Shown in pieces: positions 36,452 to 46,093 of a stretch of DNA of 64,000 nt; position 1 is the first letter of the stretch, and the number at the start of each line of letters is the position of its first letter. A program made the position numbers and the translations under genes. Source of the stretch: Lentisphaeria bacterium (GTDB taxonomy: Bacteria; Verrucomicrobiota; Lentisphaeria; Victivallales; UBA1829); the NCBI GenBank assembly GCA_017503375.1, contig JAFVTF010000070.1:1-64000 (forward strand), written 5' to 3'. The notes under the pieces were generated by a model. It did no database searches, was not told where the DNA came from, and was given only the letters and a program-made list of their open reading frames with translations.

Positions 36452-37222
36452 ATGGATATTTTTGATGAAATCATCCGCTGTATGAAAGAAGAAGCCTCTT
36501 CTTCCGGCAATGTTTTTGTCCGCAGAAAAGATTTGGCGGAATTCATGGGAGAACAAATTCCTGCTGCGGTCAGACCTGCCCCTGCTCCTCAGGCTGTACC
36601 GAGAATTGAACTTCCGGAGGAACCGCCCGCAGCACCTCCGGCGATGATGCGGAAAGCATTGCCGGATCTTTCCAATATGAACTGGCAGGAACTTCATCAA
36701 TGTGCCTTGCAATGTGCTGCATGTCCGTTGGCTCCGACAAGAACGAATGTGGTTTTCGGATGCGGAGCGGAACAGACTGAACTGATGTTTATCGGAGAAG
36801 GTCCGGGTGCGGATGAAGATGCTCAGGGAATTCCATTTGTGGGACGTGCCGGAGAACTGCTCACAAAAATGATCAAAGCAATGAAATATGACCGTTCAGA
36901 AGTCTATATTGCCAATATTGTAAAATGCCGTCCGCCGGAAAACAGAAATCCTTCTGATGATGAAGCAGCTGCATGTATTCCGTTTCTCAAACGGCAAATC
37001 GAGCTGGTACAGCCGAAAGCGATTGTACTTCTCGGAGCTGTCCCGGTAAAATATCTTATGGGAAAGACCGGAATCACACGGCTGCGGGGTAACTGGATGG
37101 AGTATGAAGGAATCAAAGTTATGCCGACCTATCACCCGGCATATCTGCTGAGAAACCCTGCGGCGAAAGCAGATGTCTGGAAAGACCTTCAGCAGGTAAT
37201 GGCATATCTTGGAAAACTTTGA
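36452..37222 (+). CDS. Uracil-DNA glycosylase, type 4/5 (Fe-S)
   Basis: The 256-residue protein removes uracil from DNA. After a Pro/Ala-rich linker (residues 38-65) it has CPLAPTRTNVVFG (from 91), GEGPGADEDAQGIPFVGRAG (115-134), NIVKCRPPENRNP, and YHPAYLLRNP at the end. The cysteines at 91 and in KCRPP, with others, suit the 4Fe-4S cluster of family 4. The N-terminal ~75 residues are an extension. Its end is seven bases from the convergent ispH gene. Confidence 0.9.
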   Translation: MDIFDEIIRCMKEEASSSGNVFVRRKDLAEFMGEQIPAAVRPAPAPQAVPRIELPEEPPAAPPAMMRKALPDLSNMNWQELHQCALQCAACPLAPTRTNVVFGCGAEQTELMFIGEGPGADEDAQGIPFVGRAGELLTKMIKAMKYDRSEVYIANIVKCRPPENRNPSDDEAAACIPFLKRQIELVQPKAIVLLGAVPVKYLMGKTGITRLRGNWMEYEGIKVMPTYHPAYLLRNPAAKADVWKDLQQVMAYLGKL

Positions 37223-37229
37223 GTTAAGC

Positions 37230-38096
37230 TTAATCGCCCAGTACCCAGCCATACGACTGAAGTTTCCGGATCAGATCATCGACCAGATATTCGGGAGCAC
37301 TGGCTCCGCTGGTGATCCCGATGTCTCCCGAGGTTTCAAAAAAAGAATCCGGCAATCCGGAAACATCCGATATCAGAACAGCTTCAGCTCCCGCTGATTC
37401 AGCGACCTCGCGCAGCCGTTTGGAATTGGAACTCTTCGTAGAACCGATAACAAGGATCCGTTTACATTTTTCCGCCAATTTTTTTACAGCTGTCTGACGG
37501 CTTGTTGTAGCCTGACAAATCCCGCCTGCCACATGAAGGTCCGGTATTTTTTTCCGCAGAACCGATAAAATGGTTTCATATTCATCGGTACTGAGCGTTG
37601 TTTGAGAAATCACTGCATAACGTTTTCCCGGAACAGGCTCAAATGCTTGAGATTCAGCTGCATTTTCAAATACAACCGGAGGATACTGAACCCGTCCGAT
37701 TACCCCCTCGGTTTCTCTGTGAACCCGCTTTCCCGCCATGAGAAGAGTATATCCTTCTGACTCAAGTTCCGCAGCAGCCGCATGTAATTTTTTAACCAGA
37801 GGACATGTTGCATCCATTACCTCCACAGACATGGAGCGGACATATTCCTCCAATTTTTTTCCAACCCCGTGAGCACTCAGAATCAGACAGCCCCCCTTCC
37901 ATTCCGGATCAGGAGTATCATAAAAACAGACACCGCGTGCGGCAAAATCGTTTACGACATTTTCGTTATGTACGATCTCATGCAGAACTCTGACAGGGAA
38001 AGGTCCGTTTTCAACAGCTTGAGCCACCATTTTCACAGCCCGTTCCACTCCGGAACAGAACCCCCGCTTTTCTGCTAAATATATCTTGCCTCTCAT
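37230..38096 (-). CDS. ispH: 4-hydroxy-3-methylbut-2-enyl diphosphate reductase
   Basis: The 288-residue Fe-S enzyme makes IPP and DMAPP in the MEP pathway. Motifs include GFCSGVERAV, HEIVHN, LSAHGV, DATCPLVKKLH, and GITSGASAPEYLV with the third cluster-ligating or active-site region. It starts with a one-base overlap with the stop of the O-antigen ligase-like gene, so it is downstream in that transcript. Confidence 0.94.
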   Translation of the reverse strand: MRGKIYLAEKRGFCSGVERAVKMVAQAVENGPFPVRVLHEIVHNENVVNDFAARGVCFYDTPDPEWKGGCLILSAHGVGKKLEEYVRSMSVEVMDATCPLVKKLHAAAAELESEGYTLLMAGKRVHRETEGVIGRVQYPPVVFENAAESQAFEPVPGKRYAVISQTTLSTDEYETILSVLRKKIPDLHVAGGICQATTSRQTAVKKLAEKCKRILVIGSTKSSNSKRLREVAESAGAEAVLISDVSGLPDSFFETSGDIGITSGASAPEYLVDDLIRKLQSYGWVLGD

Positions 38097-39898
38097 TATT
38101 TTTCCAGTGTTTTCAGTTCTTCTCTGTATTTCGGATTCATCGGGAATAAGCTGATTGCTTTATTCAAATATTCTTTCGCAGCAGAAAGATTCCCTTCACT
38201 GCGTTCCACGCGGTACAGACGCATATGCAATGCCGATGATGACGGGTCAAGTTCCAATGCCTTCAAAGTAAAAAGCTTAGAGGCAGCAAAATCTCCTCTG
38301 GCACGGCAGAAATCACTCATGGTCATATAAGGATAAGGGGATGAAGGATTTTTATTCATCACTGTCTCAAAAGAACTTTGGACTTCTGCCGGATTGATCT
38401 TTGCATACTCTTCCGGCGGAATCATCCGGAAATCTGTCATATCATTCAACGCTGCCAGTGAATAATCAAAGGAAAGCACTTTCCAGCCGCAGTACAAACC
38501 GGAAAAACCATAAACCAGAACCATCACAAGAAACACATAATGCAATGCCGGATATTTCCGTTCAAAAACACTCTTTTCATCCTGCGGCTCTATCTCAATC
38601 AAAGTAAGAATCACAACTGCGGCACATGTTACGATCGCTCCGGGAGATTCAAAAAGAATATCCTGCAGACAATGAACAGTAAACCCGGCAATCCCCGCAA
38701 GAGACCCGGCAAACACAATCCGGTTGTCATGAAGATTTTCTGTCAGCTTTGAACGGAAAAGATAACGGTAGAGGAAATAAATGGAAAAGACCAGGATGAC
38801 ACATGCAATCAGAAATCCGGCGACTCCGGCTTGCGCCCCTATGGAAAGCGGGAAATTGTGCGGGGAAGCTGGAGCTTCTGCATCATAAATCCACTTCATC
38901 TTCATAAACTGCCGCTGAAAACCGCCCCACCCGACACCGTACAAAGGGGAATCTGCCATCATGCGGAACGCACCCTGAAAATAATCCAGACGGAACAGGA
39001 TGGATTTTCCCCCTCTACCCAGCATCACCAACGCAGTCATTCCGGCAATGCCAAGGGGAATCAGAGAAAACAGACACCAACGCCATTTCCGTGGCATATC
39101 AGAAGCAAGGAACAGGACAAATACAGCTGCAAGCAAAGATAAGATTCCTCCGCGGCTGCCTGTCTTTACCAACAAAAATACACTAACAAGAAACACGGGA
39201 ACAGTAAAAACCACCCGGGAAACTTTTTCGGGAGAAAAACGTTTCCCCATTTTCCACAGCCATGCCAGTGCTATCGGCATTCCAAGAACAAGATATCCGG
39301 CAAATGCATTACAGGCTGAAAATCCGCCGGCTACGCGCATCTGACGGAGTTTGAACAGGATGGAGGCATTGACTTCCCCCATATTCTTCGACTGAATCTG
39401 ATCTATCGTGTCCTGGTATCCGGAGAAATATTGATTCAGCCCGATTGCGAGTGAAATCAAAAAAGAAAATGTAAAAAGCCCGTAAAAAACCCCGATTACG
39501 TTTCTGTTGTGATTCACCACCCGCACAAACCCAAGCAGGAATGCTCCGGTTGAAAGAATATAGGAAACGAAATAAGCAAAAGCATCCGGCGGAGTTTCTT
39601 TGGCAATTCCGCCGGGCAGCGCAGCCAGTCCCAGCAAAAGCCATAATCCGGCAAACTTCCCTGCCCGTCCGGGGAAAATCTCTCCCGGAACGAACAAAAG
39701 AGACAGCATCAGAAAGATTCCGGAGACGACCGGAAAGACAGGAGCCGGCCAGGCACCTATAAACAGGGAAACCGGATCACTCCAGTAAATCATTGTCAAA
39801 TTCGGAATTGCAACCAGAGTTCCGAACTTCAGAGGGAGCAGGAACAGAATCAAACCTGCTGCGGCTTCTGCGATCCAGGCAAACTTTCCTTTCAGCAT
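38096..39898 (-). CDS. O-antigen ligase/polymerase-like membrane protein with TPR tail
   Basis: The 600-residue protein has about twelve hydrophobic segments and the Wzy/WaaL periplasmic loop PLYGVGWGGFQRQF. The last ~100 residues (about 505-600) form TPR-like repeats (SPYPYMTMSDFC, NLSAAKEYLNKAISLFPMN). This combination is common in Lentisphaerota and Planctomycetes proteins that add or polymerise O-antigen or exopolysaccharide. It lies between ptsN-like and ispH genes with tight spacing. Confidence 0.82.
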   Translation of the reverse strand: MLKGKFAWIAEAAAGLILFLLPLKFGTLVAIPNLTMIYWSDPVSLFIGAWPAPVFPVVSGIFLMLSLLFVPGEIFPGRAGKFAGLWLLLGLAALPGGIAKETPPDAFAYFVSYILSTGAFLLGFVRVVNHNRNVIGVFYGLFTFSFLISLAIGLNQYFSGYQDTIDQIQSKNMGEVNASILFKLRQMRVAGGFSACNAFAGYLVLGMPIALAWLWKMGKRFSPEKVSRVVFTVPVFLVSVFLLVKTGSRGGILSLLAAVFVLFLASDMPRKWRWCLFSLIPLGIAGMTALVMLGRGGKSILFRLDYFQGAFRMMADSPLYGVGWGGFQRQFMKMKWIYDAEAPASPHNFPLSIGAQAGVAGFLIACVILVFSIYFLYRYLFRSKLTENLHDNRIVFAGSLAGIAGFTVHCLQDILFESPGAIVTCAAVVILTLIEIEPQDEKSVFERKYPALHYVFLVMVLVYGFSGLYCGWKVLSFDYSLAALNDMTDFRMIPPEEYAKINPAEVQSSFETVMNKNPSSPYPYMTMSDFCRARGDFAASKLFTLKALELDPSSSALHMRLYRVERSEGNLSAAKEYLNKAISLFPMNPKYREELKTLEK

Positions 39899-39918
39899 GA
39901 TTCTCTCTGCAAACTTTC

Positions 39919-40395
39919 TCAGGCTTCAGCCCGTGTAAGAATCTCCAGACAATTTTTGGGATCGGAAGAAGCCAGAAATGCAGCTTTCAACCGTCCGTCA
40001 TAAAACAGAGTTCCGATGGAGGAAAGAATCTTCAGATGCTTTGCCCGCTGAGTTCCCCCTGCGGCAATCAGAAAAACCAGCTGAACAGGTTTCATGTCCG
40101 GAGCCTGATAATCAGTCACGCCATCCGGAACAATTGCCAGAGCCATACATGCATGACCGATATTTTCAGAGCGGACATGGGGAACAGCGATACCGTTCCC
40201 GATTCCGGTACTCATAATACTTTCCCGGTGGAGCACCCCCCATTCCAGGTCTTCCCGCTGTATCATACCGTCCACCTCTGCAACGGAATCTATCAGAACT
40301 TTAAGCACATCGTTTTTCAATTGCTTTCCGTTCAGAATAAACACACGTTCTCCGAGCAATTCACTCAAAGCAGTTTTCTTTGCATCATGGCTCAT
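39919..40395 (-). CDS. PTS EIIA component (fructose/nitrogen PtsN-like)
   Basis: The 158-residue protein has the EIIA-2 fold with phosphorylated histidine in GIAVPHVRS (about residue 71). No PTS permease, HPr or EI gene lies nearby, so it is probably regulatory, like PtsN. It is 20 bases upstream of the O-antigen ligase-like gene on the same strand, with a promoter at 40445-40472. Confidence 0.85.
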   Translation of the reverse strand: MSHDAKKTALSELLGERVFILNGKQLKNDVLKVLIDSVAEVDGMIQREDLEWGVLHRESIMSTGIGNGIAVPHVRSENIGHACMALAIVPDGVTDYQAPDMKPVQLVFLIAAGGTQRAKHLKILSSIGTLFYDGRLKAAFLASSDPKNCLEILTRAEA

Positions 40396-40444
40396 TTTTC
40401 ACCTGCCTGTTCTATATTCAGTGTCAGTTATTTCACATGATCAT

Positions 40445-40472
40445 ACTATACACTGTTTTAACGGCATTTCAA
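40445..40472 (-). promoter_or_regulatory. Predicted promoter of EIIA-ligase-ispH unit
   Basis: On the minus strand TTGAAA and TATAGT are spaced by 16 bases, about 50 bases before the EIIA start. Confidence 0.6.
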
Positions 40473-40474
40473 AT

Positions 40475-41845
40475 TCAATTTGACTTTTCTTTCTGAGATT
40501 TCTTTTCAGGATGAGCTGATTCCAGCCATGCAATTGCCTCTTCCCTGCTGTTCAGCTTTCCTTCCAACTGAAGGTCTGAAAGTTCTGCCAGAATTTCTCC
40601 CATGGAACGCCCTGCCGGATAACCGAGAGAGATCAGATCTTTTCCCATCAGAAGCGGCTCCGGTATGACAGGTTCACCACGCAATTCATGCAAAAAATCC
40701 AAAAGATAAACATAATCCCGTATGATACCATGACAGGATGCGCAATCGACACGCAGCACTTCCAGGGTTACCGGGAAACTCTTTTCTGCAATCAAACGGC
40801 GCAATGTTTTCCGTTTCATCTGTGCGGTATTGACAAAGCGCATGTGATTTTCAACTGCAGAACTGACGGTTTCTGTCAGCTCACGGGAACTGCGTAAACG
40901 CTGCATGATATCTTCCGCCATTTTTGCTCCGACTGCTTCATGTCCGTAAAAATGAATTTTTCCATCTTCATGGATTTTATAAGTCACCGGTTTTCCCACA
41001 TCATGAAGCAGCACACTCCAGGCTGTTTCGGGGGTGGGATGCGCCAGCATCTTCAGCATGATCATGGTATGTTCAAACACATCGCCTTCCGGATGAAATT
41101 CCGGAGGCTGAGCCACGCCATCCATAGCGGCGACTTCCGGCAGGATGACATTCAAGGCACCGATCCGCAAGAGAGTCCGGAACGCGATGTCGGGATGCGG
41201 ACCGGTCAGCATTTCCTCCAATTCGGATTTGATCCGTTCTGCGGAAAGCAGTTTCAGATTTCCCGCCAGTTTTTTTGCTGCTTCTTCGGTTTCGGGAGCC
41301 ATGGAAAAAAGATATCTTGCATGAAAACGGACAGCACGGAGGATTCTCAAAGCATCTTCCCGGAACCGGTCTTCCCCGTTTCCGATGGTGCGGATCAAAC
41401 CATGTTTCAAATCTTCCAGACCTCCGACAAAGTCCAGGACTTCTCCTGTTACGGGATCAAGCATCATGCCGTTTATGGTAAAATCGCGGCGAGCCACATC
41501 TTCCTGCGGGGATTCGGTGTAAGTTGTCTGCCCCGGATGCCGTCCATCGGAATAAGCACATTCCTTCCGGAAGGTGGCAGTTTCAAACAGAAATCCATCC
41601 ATATGAATTGTGACGACCCCGAACGAAACGCCGGAATCATGAGTTTTCGGGAATACTTCATGGATTTGATCCGGGGTTGCAGATGTTGCGATATCAATAT
41701 CGGAAGGGGAGCGTCCCATGAGCAGATCGCGAACGGCTCCGCCGGCAAAATAAGCCTGATATCCGGCGTTCCGCAGCCGTACCACCGCCTTTTCAGCGGC
41801 ACGAAACTCTGCTGATTGAGAAAAAAATTGAAAATTCTTCAACAT
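40475..41845 (-). CDS. cca: CCA tRNA nucleotidyltransferase with HD domain
   Basis: The 456-residue protein has the class II polymerase head: AYFAGGAVRDLLMGR, SDIDIATSATP, DFVGGLEDL and RFREDALRILRAVRFHARY. A C-terminal HD domain follows (LLHDVGKP, GHEAVGAKMAE). It adds or repairs the CCA end of tRNAs; the HD domain suggests phosphohydrolase activity. It is divergent from nadD-rsfS. Confidence 0.9.
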   Translation of the reverse strand: MLKNFQFFSQSAEFRAAEKAVVRLRNAGYQAYFAGGAVRDLLMGRSPSDIDIATSATPDQIHEVFPKTHDSGVSFGVVTIHMDGFLFETATFRKECAYSDGRHPGQTTYTESPQEDVARRDFTINGMMLDPVTGEVLDFVGGLEDLKHGLIRTIGNGEDRFREDALRILRAVRFHARYLFSMAPETEEAAKKLAGNLKLLSAERIKSELEEMLTGPHPDIAFRTLLRIGALNVILPEVAAMDGVAQPPEFHPEGDVFEHTMIMLKMLAHPTPETAWSVLLHDVGKPVTYKIHEDGKIHFYGHEAVGAKMAEDIMQRLRSSRELTETVSSAVENHMRFVNTAQMKRKTLRRLIAEKSFPVTLEVLRVDCASCHGIIRDYVYLLDFLHELRGEPVIPEPLLMGKDLISLGYPAGRSMGEILAELSDLQLEGKLNSREEAIAWLESAHPEKKSQKEKSN

Positions 41846-41861
41846 ATTTTAAAAACTCCAC

Positions 41862-41889
41862 TTGTTTATCTGAAAAAACGGGTTAAAAT
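41862..41889 (+). promoter_or_regulatory. Predicted promoter of nadD-rsfS
   Basis: TTGTTT and TAAAAT are spaced by 16 bases, about 43 bases before the ATG. Confidence 0.5.
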
Positions 41890-41932
41890 ATCACATGTTC
41901 AGAATTTTTTCAAGCGGAGGCAATGATTCTTT

Positions 41933-42934
41933 ATGAAAATCGTTTTTTTCGGGGGAACTTTTGATCCTCCCCATGAGGGACATCTTGCATTGGCAGATGC
42001 GGTTCTGGAAAAAGGAATCGCCGACCATGTGATGTTTGTTCCGGCATGGATCCCGCCGCATAAGATTCTGAAGGGAAGAGTTCCCTATGCAGACAGGCTC
42101 CGGATGATGGAACTGGCTGCCGGGGAGAAAAAAAATATGTCAGTTTCCGGTTTGGAAGGAGAACGGGGCGGTGTGTCTTACACTATTGATTCCCTGGAAT
42201 CCCTGTCCTCGGCTCATCCGGAACATGAATATATATTACTGATCGGAGGAGACAGTCTGGCACAGCTTCACACCTGGCATCGGGCGAAAGAACTGGCGGA
42301 ACGTTTTCCCATCATATACTGTCCAAGACCGGGGACGACTCCGGATCTTGATGAACTTTTGAAACATTGGCCGCAGGAGATTGCGGAAAAATTATTGTCC
42401 GGAGCAATTGCGAACCTGCCGTTATCGGATCTGGCATCAACAGAAATCCGGCGGAAACTTGCGGAAGGGGAATTTCCTTCCGGAATCCCGGAACAGGTTG
42501 CAGATTATATCCGGCAAAGGAGATTTTACATGAACGAAGAAAAGAAAGCTGTCAAACCGACAGCAAAAGAGTTGGCGTGCTTCTGTGCAAACGTTGCAGA
42601 TCAGCGCAAAGGGTCCGACATCATTGTCATGGATATGACAGAACTTTCCGCAATTGCAGATTACTTTGTCATCTGTACAGGCACCTCAGCTCCGCACCTC
42701 AGAGCAATCTCTGAAAACATTCAGAAAGAGGCAAAAGAAAAATATGATCTGCGGGGAAAGATCGACGGTACCCCGGAAAGCAACTGGATCATCGTGGATA
42801 TGGGTGATGTCATGATCCATATTTTCACACCGGAATCCAGAATGACATATCAGCTGGAAGATCTCTGGGGTGATGCCGGAAGAGTCGATGCTGTCAAGAA
42901 AGAAGAAAAACAGGTCAAATCCAGACTTCTCTGA
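41933..42934 (+). CDS. nadD-rsfS: NadD-RsfS fusion (nicotinate-mononucleotide adenylyltransferase + ribosome silencing factor)
   Basis: The 333-residue frame is two proteins in one. Residues 1-199 are NadD, with FGGTFDPPHEGHL and LASTEIRRKL, making NaAD from NaMN. Residues 200-333 are RsfS/Iojap, with DIIVMDMTELSAIADYFVIC, which blocks 50S-30S joining in starvation. These genes are neighbours in many bacteria. Here the joint is MNEEKK at residue 200, and that codon (42530) is preceded by a perfect AAAGGAG site at seven bases, in frame. So either a true fusion, or two products from one frame. Confidence 0.9.
   Translation: MKIVFFGGTFDPPHEGHLALADAVLEKGIADHVMFVPAWIPPHKILKGRVPYADRLRMMELAAGEKKNMSVSGLEGERGGVSYTIDSLESLSSAHPEHEYILLIGGDSLAQLHTWHRAKELAERFPIIYCPRPGTTPDLDELLKHWPQEIAEKLLSGAIANLPLSDLASTEIRRKLAEGEFPSGIPEQVADYIRQRRFYMNEEKKAVKPTAKELACFCANVADQRKGSDIIVMDMTELSAIADYFVICTGTSAPHLRAISENIQKEAKEKYDLRGKIDGTPESNWIIVDMGDVMIHIFTPESRMTYQLEDLWGDAGRVDAVKKEEKQVKSRLL
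42516..42532 (+). promoter_or_regulatory. Internal ribosome-binding site and start codon for a separate RsfS
   Basis: AAAGGAG at 42516-42522, then seven bases, then ATG at 42530, in frame within the fused reading frame and exactly at the domain border. Confidence 0.7.
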
Positions 42935-42946
42935 AAGTAAGAAACT

Positions 42947-43624
42947 ATGCAGTTCAAAGATTGTTTCTCCTGGAGTGAATTTGATTGGGAACGGGAAATC
43001 CGGAAGGATGATGCCCGGGTCTCTGCGTATATCACGGAGCTGCCGAAATATATCGACCTTCCGGGAGAAGACAGTATTCTCATGCACACCATAAAACGGA
43101 GGCTCGGCTCCGACCGTGACGATGACTGGGGCCCTGTTCCCTACGATGAATCGGGAGACGAGCAGGATATGCAGCCGTTTCCGGGCTCGGAAAACTGGCG
43201 TGCGGCACCGGGAGGACCGGTCTATCACAACTGTTCCGTCCTTGTCAGGGATTTTATTCTCGGAGCCGCCTCATGTTCCAGAGAGGAAATCCGCCCCCGG
43301 GTCATGAGAATCCTTACGATCTACGGACAGCTCATGGCACGGTCTGCCGACCTCATTGACATGTCGCTGGAAGTGGAACGCTCCAAAATGGAAATGGAAG
43401 ATTGCGATATTCCGGACAATCTCAGAATTGCTATTGTAAAACGTCTGCTCTCCTTCCAGAACAATCTCTCAAAAGAACTGCATCTGCTGGAAGAGGAATC
43501 GCCGGAGCTGAGAGCACATGCAGATGCACACCGGGAAGCCAGCGGAATGATGCATGATTATCTCGTTGACTTACTTTATGCATTCCGGGAAAACATAAAA
43601 TCAGATGATGATCTTCCATTCTGA
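42947..43624 (+). CDS. Conserved-looking helical protein, unknown
   Basis: The 225-residue protein is not recognised. It is acidic, without signal peptide, with an N-terminal ordered region (FSWSEFDWEREIRKDDAR), a middle segment rich in charged loops, and a mostly helical second half (from RVMRILTIYGQLMARSADL to the C-terminus). It lies between nadD-rsfS and the phosphoesterase gene with 12- and 11-base gaps, so it is part of that transcript. The ribosome site is weak. Confidence 0.65.
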   Translation: MQFKDCFSWSEFDWEREIRKDDARVSAYITELPKYIDLPGEDSILMHTIKRRLGSDRDDDWGPVPYDESGDEQDMQPFPGSENWRAAPGGPVYHNCSVLVRDFILGAASCSREEIRPRVMRILTIYGQLMARSADLIDMSLEVERSKMEMEDCDIPDNLRIAIVKRLLSFQNNLSKELHLLEEESPELRAHADAHREASGMMHDYLVDLLYAFRENIKSDDDLPF

Positions 43625-43635
43625 CCGGAGGAAAA

Positions 43636-44424
43636 ATGCTGAAAATCATTCACTTTTCTGATATTCATCTTTCTGCACCGTTGGGCTCTCCGAGTGCGTT
43701 CTTTGATAAACGGTTCATCGGTTATCTGAACGGAGCAGTCATCCGTAGACATGCATACCGTCAGGAACGGCTGGAAAAAGCGATCCCCATGATTCTGAAT
43801 GAAAAGCCGGATGTGATCGTCTTTACAGGTGATGCAACAACATGTTCCCAGCCCGGTGAATTTGAAAAAGCATTGAATATTCTGAAACCGCTGATTGATT
43901 CAAAAATCCCGATTCTTTTCACACCGGGAAATCATGATTGCTATGTGAAAGACAAAAAATGTACAGATGCGCTCCGGGAATTCCGGCTGGCTCTTACCGG
44001 TTCTGAAAAAGCTCCGGATAAATTTGAAACGCCGGAATGTACGTTTCTGATATTTCACTCAGCAGTTCCCACCTCTCCGGTTCTTTCATGCGGTTATTTT
44101 TCCGGAGAATCTCTGGAATTTCTGAAAAATGAATGTGCGAAAAAAACAAAACCGATTATCGCATTGACTCATTTTCCTGTTGTCAAAGTGGAAAAAGGGA
44201 TTTCCGGAGCCAGAAGAAAATTATACGGAGCTGAATCAGTACGGGAATTTGTGGATTCCGGAGATATAGATCTGGTCCTTTGCGGACACATTCACAAACC
44301 GTATGAGATACTTGATTTTACCGGACGCGGCGAAATTTGTGCAGGTTCCCTTACCAAAAAGGGAATTTTCCGGAAAATCATTTATTCAGATAATATGTTT
44401 CATGTTGAAAATATTTATACTTAA
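43636..44424 (+). CDS. Calcineurin-like metallophosphoesterase
   Basis: The 262-residue protein has the five motif blocks: IIHFSDIHLS, FTGDATT, TPGNHD, LTHFPV and CGHIHKPYE. It binds two metals and hydrolyses phosphodiesters or phosphomonoesters; candidate substrates include cyclic nucleotides or UDP-diacylglucosamine, which cannot be decided here. GGAGG lies five bases before the ATG. The GH2 gene follows after 17 bases. Confidence 0.88.
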   Translation: MLKIIHFSDIHLSAPLGSPSAFFDKRFIGYLNGAVIRRHAYRQERLEKAIPMILNEKPDVIVFTGDATTCSQPGEFEKALNILKPLIDSKIPILFTPGNHDCYVKDKKCTDALREFRLALTGSEKAPDKFETPECTFLIFHSAVPTSPVLSCGYFSGESLEFLKNECAKKTKPIIALTHFPVVKVEKGISGARRKLYGAESVREFVDSGDIDLVLCGHIHKPYEILDFTGRGEICAGSLTKKGIFRKIIYSDNMFHVENIYT

Positions 44425-44441
44425 ACCGAAAGGCTTTTACC

Positions 44442-46091
44442 ATGAGAAAAATTCACAATTTAAATGGCGTCTGGGATTTTGAATTCCTGTTCAAAAAAAA
44501 TTGGAATGAAGTTGATTTTTCAACGGTTTCCTATCCGGAAAAGATCTCTGTTCCCGGCTGTTTCGATGCAGTTGCAAAATATGAAAATAAACGCGGAACC
44601 GGAATTTACAGAACATTCGTTGATTGCGGAAATACCGTCAAACTGGAATTGGAGGCAACAGGAATCCGGGGAGAAGTCCGCTGGGATGGAAAACAGATTG
44701 CCCTTCTCAATCAACCGTACACCCCGCAAACACTGATTTTTAATGCAGGTTCACCGGGAAAACATGAACTGGTTGTCGCAACCGATAATTTTGTCTTCAG
44801 CGGGGATGATTCCGTATTCTCGCCTTTTTATGATTTCTATCCCTTCGGCGGAATTTACCGGAATGTAACGCTGACAGAATTGCCGGAACAGTTTATCGAC
44901 AGAGTGGAAGTTCTGCCGCAAAACACAGAGACAGGAGAAGTTCTTGTCCGAGTGGAAACAAGTAAAGAAATTGCTTCTGTTGATTTTCTGTTCGACACCT
45001 CAAAAGCGCCCCTCTCCTGTTCTGTTAAAGATGGAAAGGGAGAACTCCGCTGCTGCGTTCCGGATTTCAAAATATGGTCCACTGAAACGCCGTTTCTACA
45101 TACACTCAAAGCGATGACCGGGGACGATGAATTGACCGTTACCTTCGGAATCCGGACGATAGAGTGCAAGGAAGGAAAGATTCTTCTGAACGGGAAAGCA
45201 CTGAAACTGATTGGCTGGAACCGTCATGAGAGCCACCCGGCGTTTGGTGCTGCAGTTCCGGAATTTCTTACCTATACAGACCTCCAGCTCATCAAGGAAC
45301 AGGGGTCCAATTTCATTCGCGGATGTCATTACAAACAGAGCAAAAACATGCTTGACCTCTGCGACAGGATGGGACTGCTGGTCTGGGAAGAATCTCTGGG
45401 CTGGGGAAACCGGGAAGCTCAGCTTGCCAATGAAAATTTCCGCAAGTTCCAATGCGAACAGACAGCTGCGATGGTCCGCAGCAGTATCAATCATCCATGT
45501 GTGATCATGTGGGGATTCCTCAATGAGTGTGCCAGTGATACTCAAGCCGGACACGAGTGCATCGAACAGCTTTGCAAGACCATCCGTGCACTGGACCCGT
45601 CCCGCCCGATTACCTTTGCATCCAATCGCCAGCAGGCAGATATCTGTCTTGATCTGGTAGATATCATTTCCATCAACACCTATCCCGGATGGTATGATTA
45701 TCTCCACGATGATGAATCTGAAGGCTTGGAAAGAATTGTTCCGAAGATCAAAGAATTGGAAGAGTTTGTCTCCAAGCCGGAATATATCAACAAGCCGTTT
45801 ATTGTTGCCGAGTTGGGAGCTGCCGCCATAATCGGGGATCATTCCGGGGTTCAGTGGTCGGAAGAATATCAGGCAGACCTTTTGGAAATTGCTGTAAAAT
45901 ATATTCTTGAAAGTCCCAGAGCCTCCGGTATCGCCTTGTGGCAATTCTGCAATGCCAAGACATACAACCGGATTTTTGCAGTAATCGACCGTCCGCGCGG
46001 CTACAATAACAAGGGAGCTGTGGATGAATTCCGCCGTCCGAAGCTCGGTTGGAAACGGGTTGCCGATGTGCTCAAAGGGAATGTGAAATAA
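44442..46091 (+). CDS. Glycoside hydrolase family 2 (beta-glucuronidase/galactosidase-like)
   Basis: The 549-residue enzyme has the GH2 plan: N-terminal jelly-roll, Ig-like middle and TIM barrel. The acid/base is in MWGFLNECASDT, the nucleophile in FIVAELGAAA, and LIGWNRHESHP is the HxxxH-type substrate-binding stretch. The compact length and the short jelly-roll fit small beta-glucuronidases. No signal peptide is seen, so it acts on imported oligosaccharides. The 165-bp repeat begins two bases after its stop. Confidence 0.88.
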   Translation: MRKIHNLNGVWDFEFLFKKNWNEVDFSTVSYPEKISVPGCFDAVAKYENKRGTGIYRTFVDCGNTVKLELEATGIRGEVRWDGKQIALLNQPYTPQTLIFNAGSPGKHELVVATDNFVFSGDDSVFSPFYDFYPFGGIYRNVTLTELPEQFIDRVEVLPQNTETGEVLVRVETSKEIASVDFLFDTSKAPLSCSVKDGKGELRCCVPDFKIWSTETPFLHTLKAMTGDDELTVTFGIRTIECKEGKILLNGKALKLIGWNRHESHPAFGAAVPEFLTYTDLQLIKEQGSNFIRGCHYKQSKNMLDLCDRMGLLVWEESLGWGNREAQLANENFRKFQCEQTAAMVRSSINHPCVIMWGFLNECASDTQAGHECIEQLCKTIRALDPSRPITFASNRQQADICLDLVDIISINTYPGWYDYLHDDESEGLERIVPKIKELEEFVSKPEYINKPFIVAELGAAAIIGDHSGVQWSEEYQADLLEIAVKYILESPRASGIALWQFCNAKTYNRIFAVIDRPRGYNNKGAVDEFRRPKLGWKRVADVLKGNVK

Positions 46092-46093
46092 TA

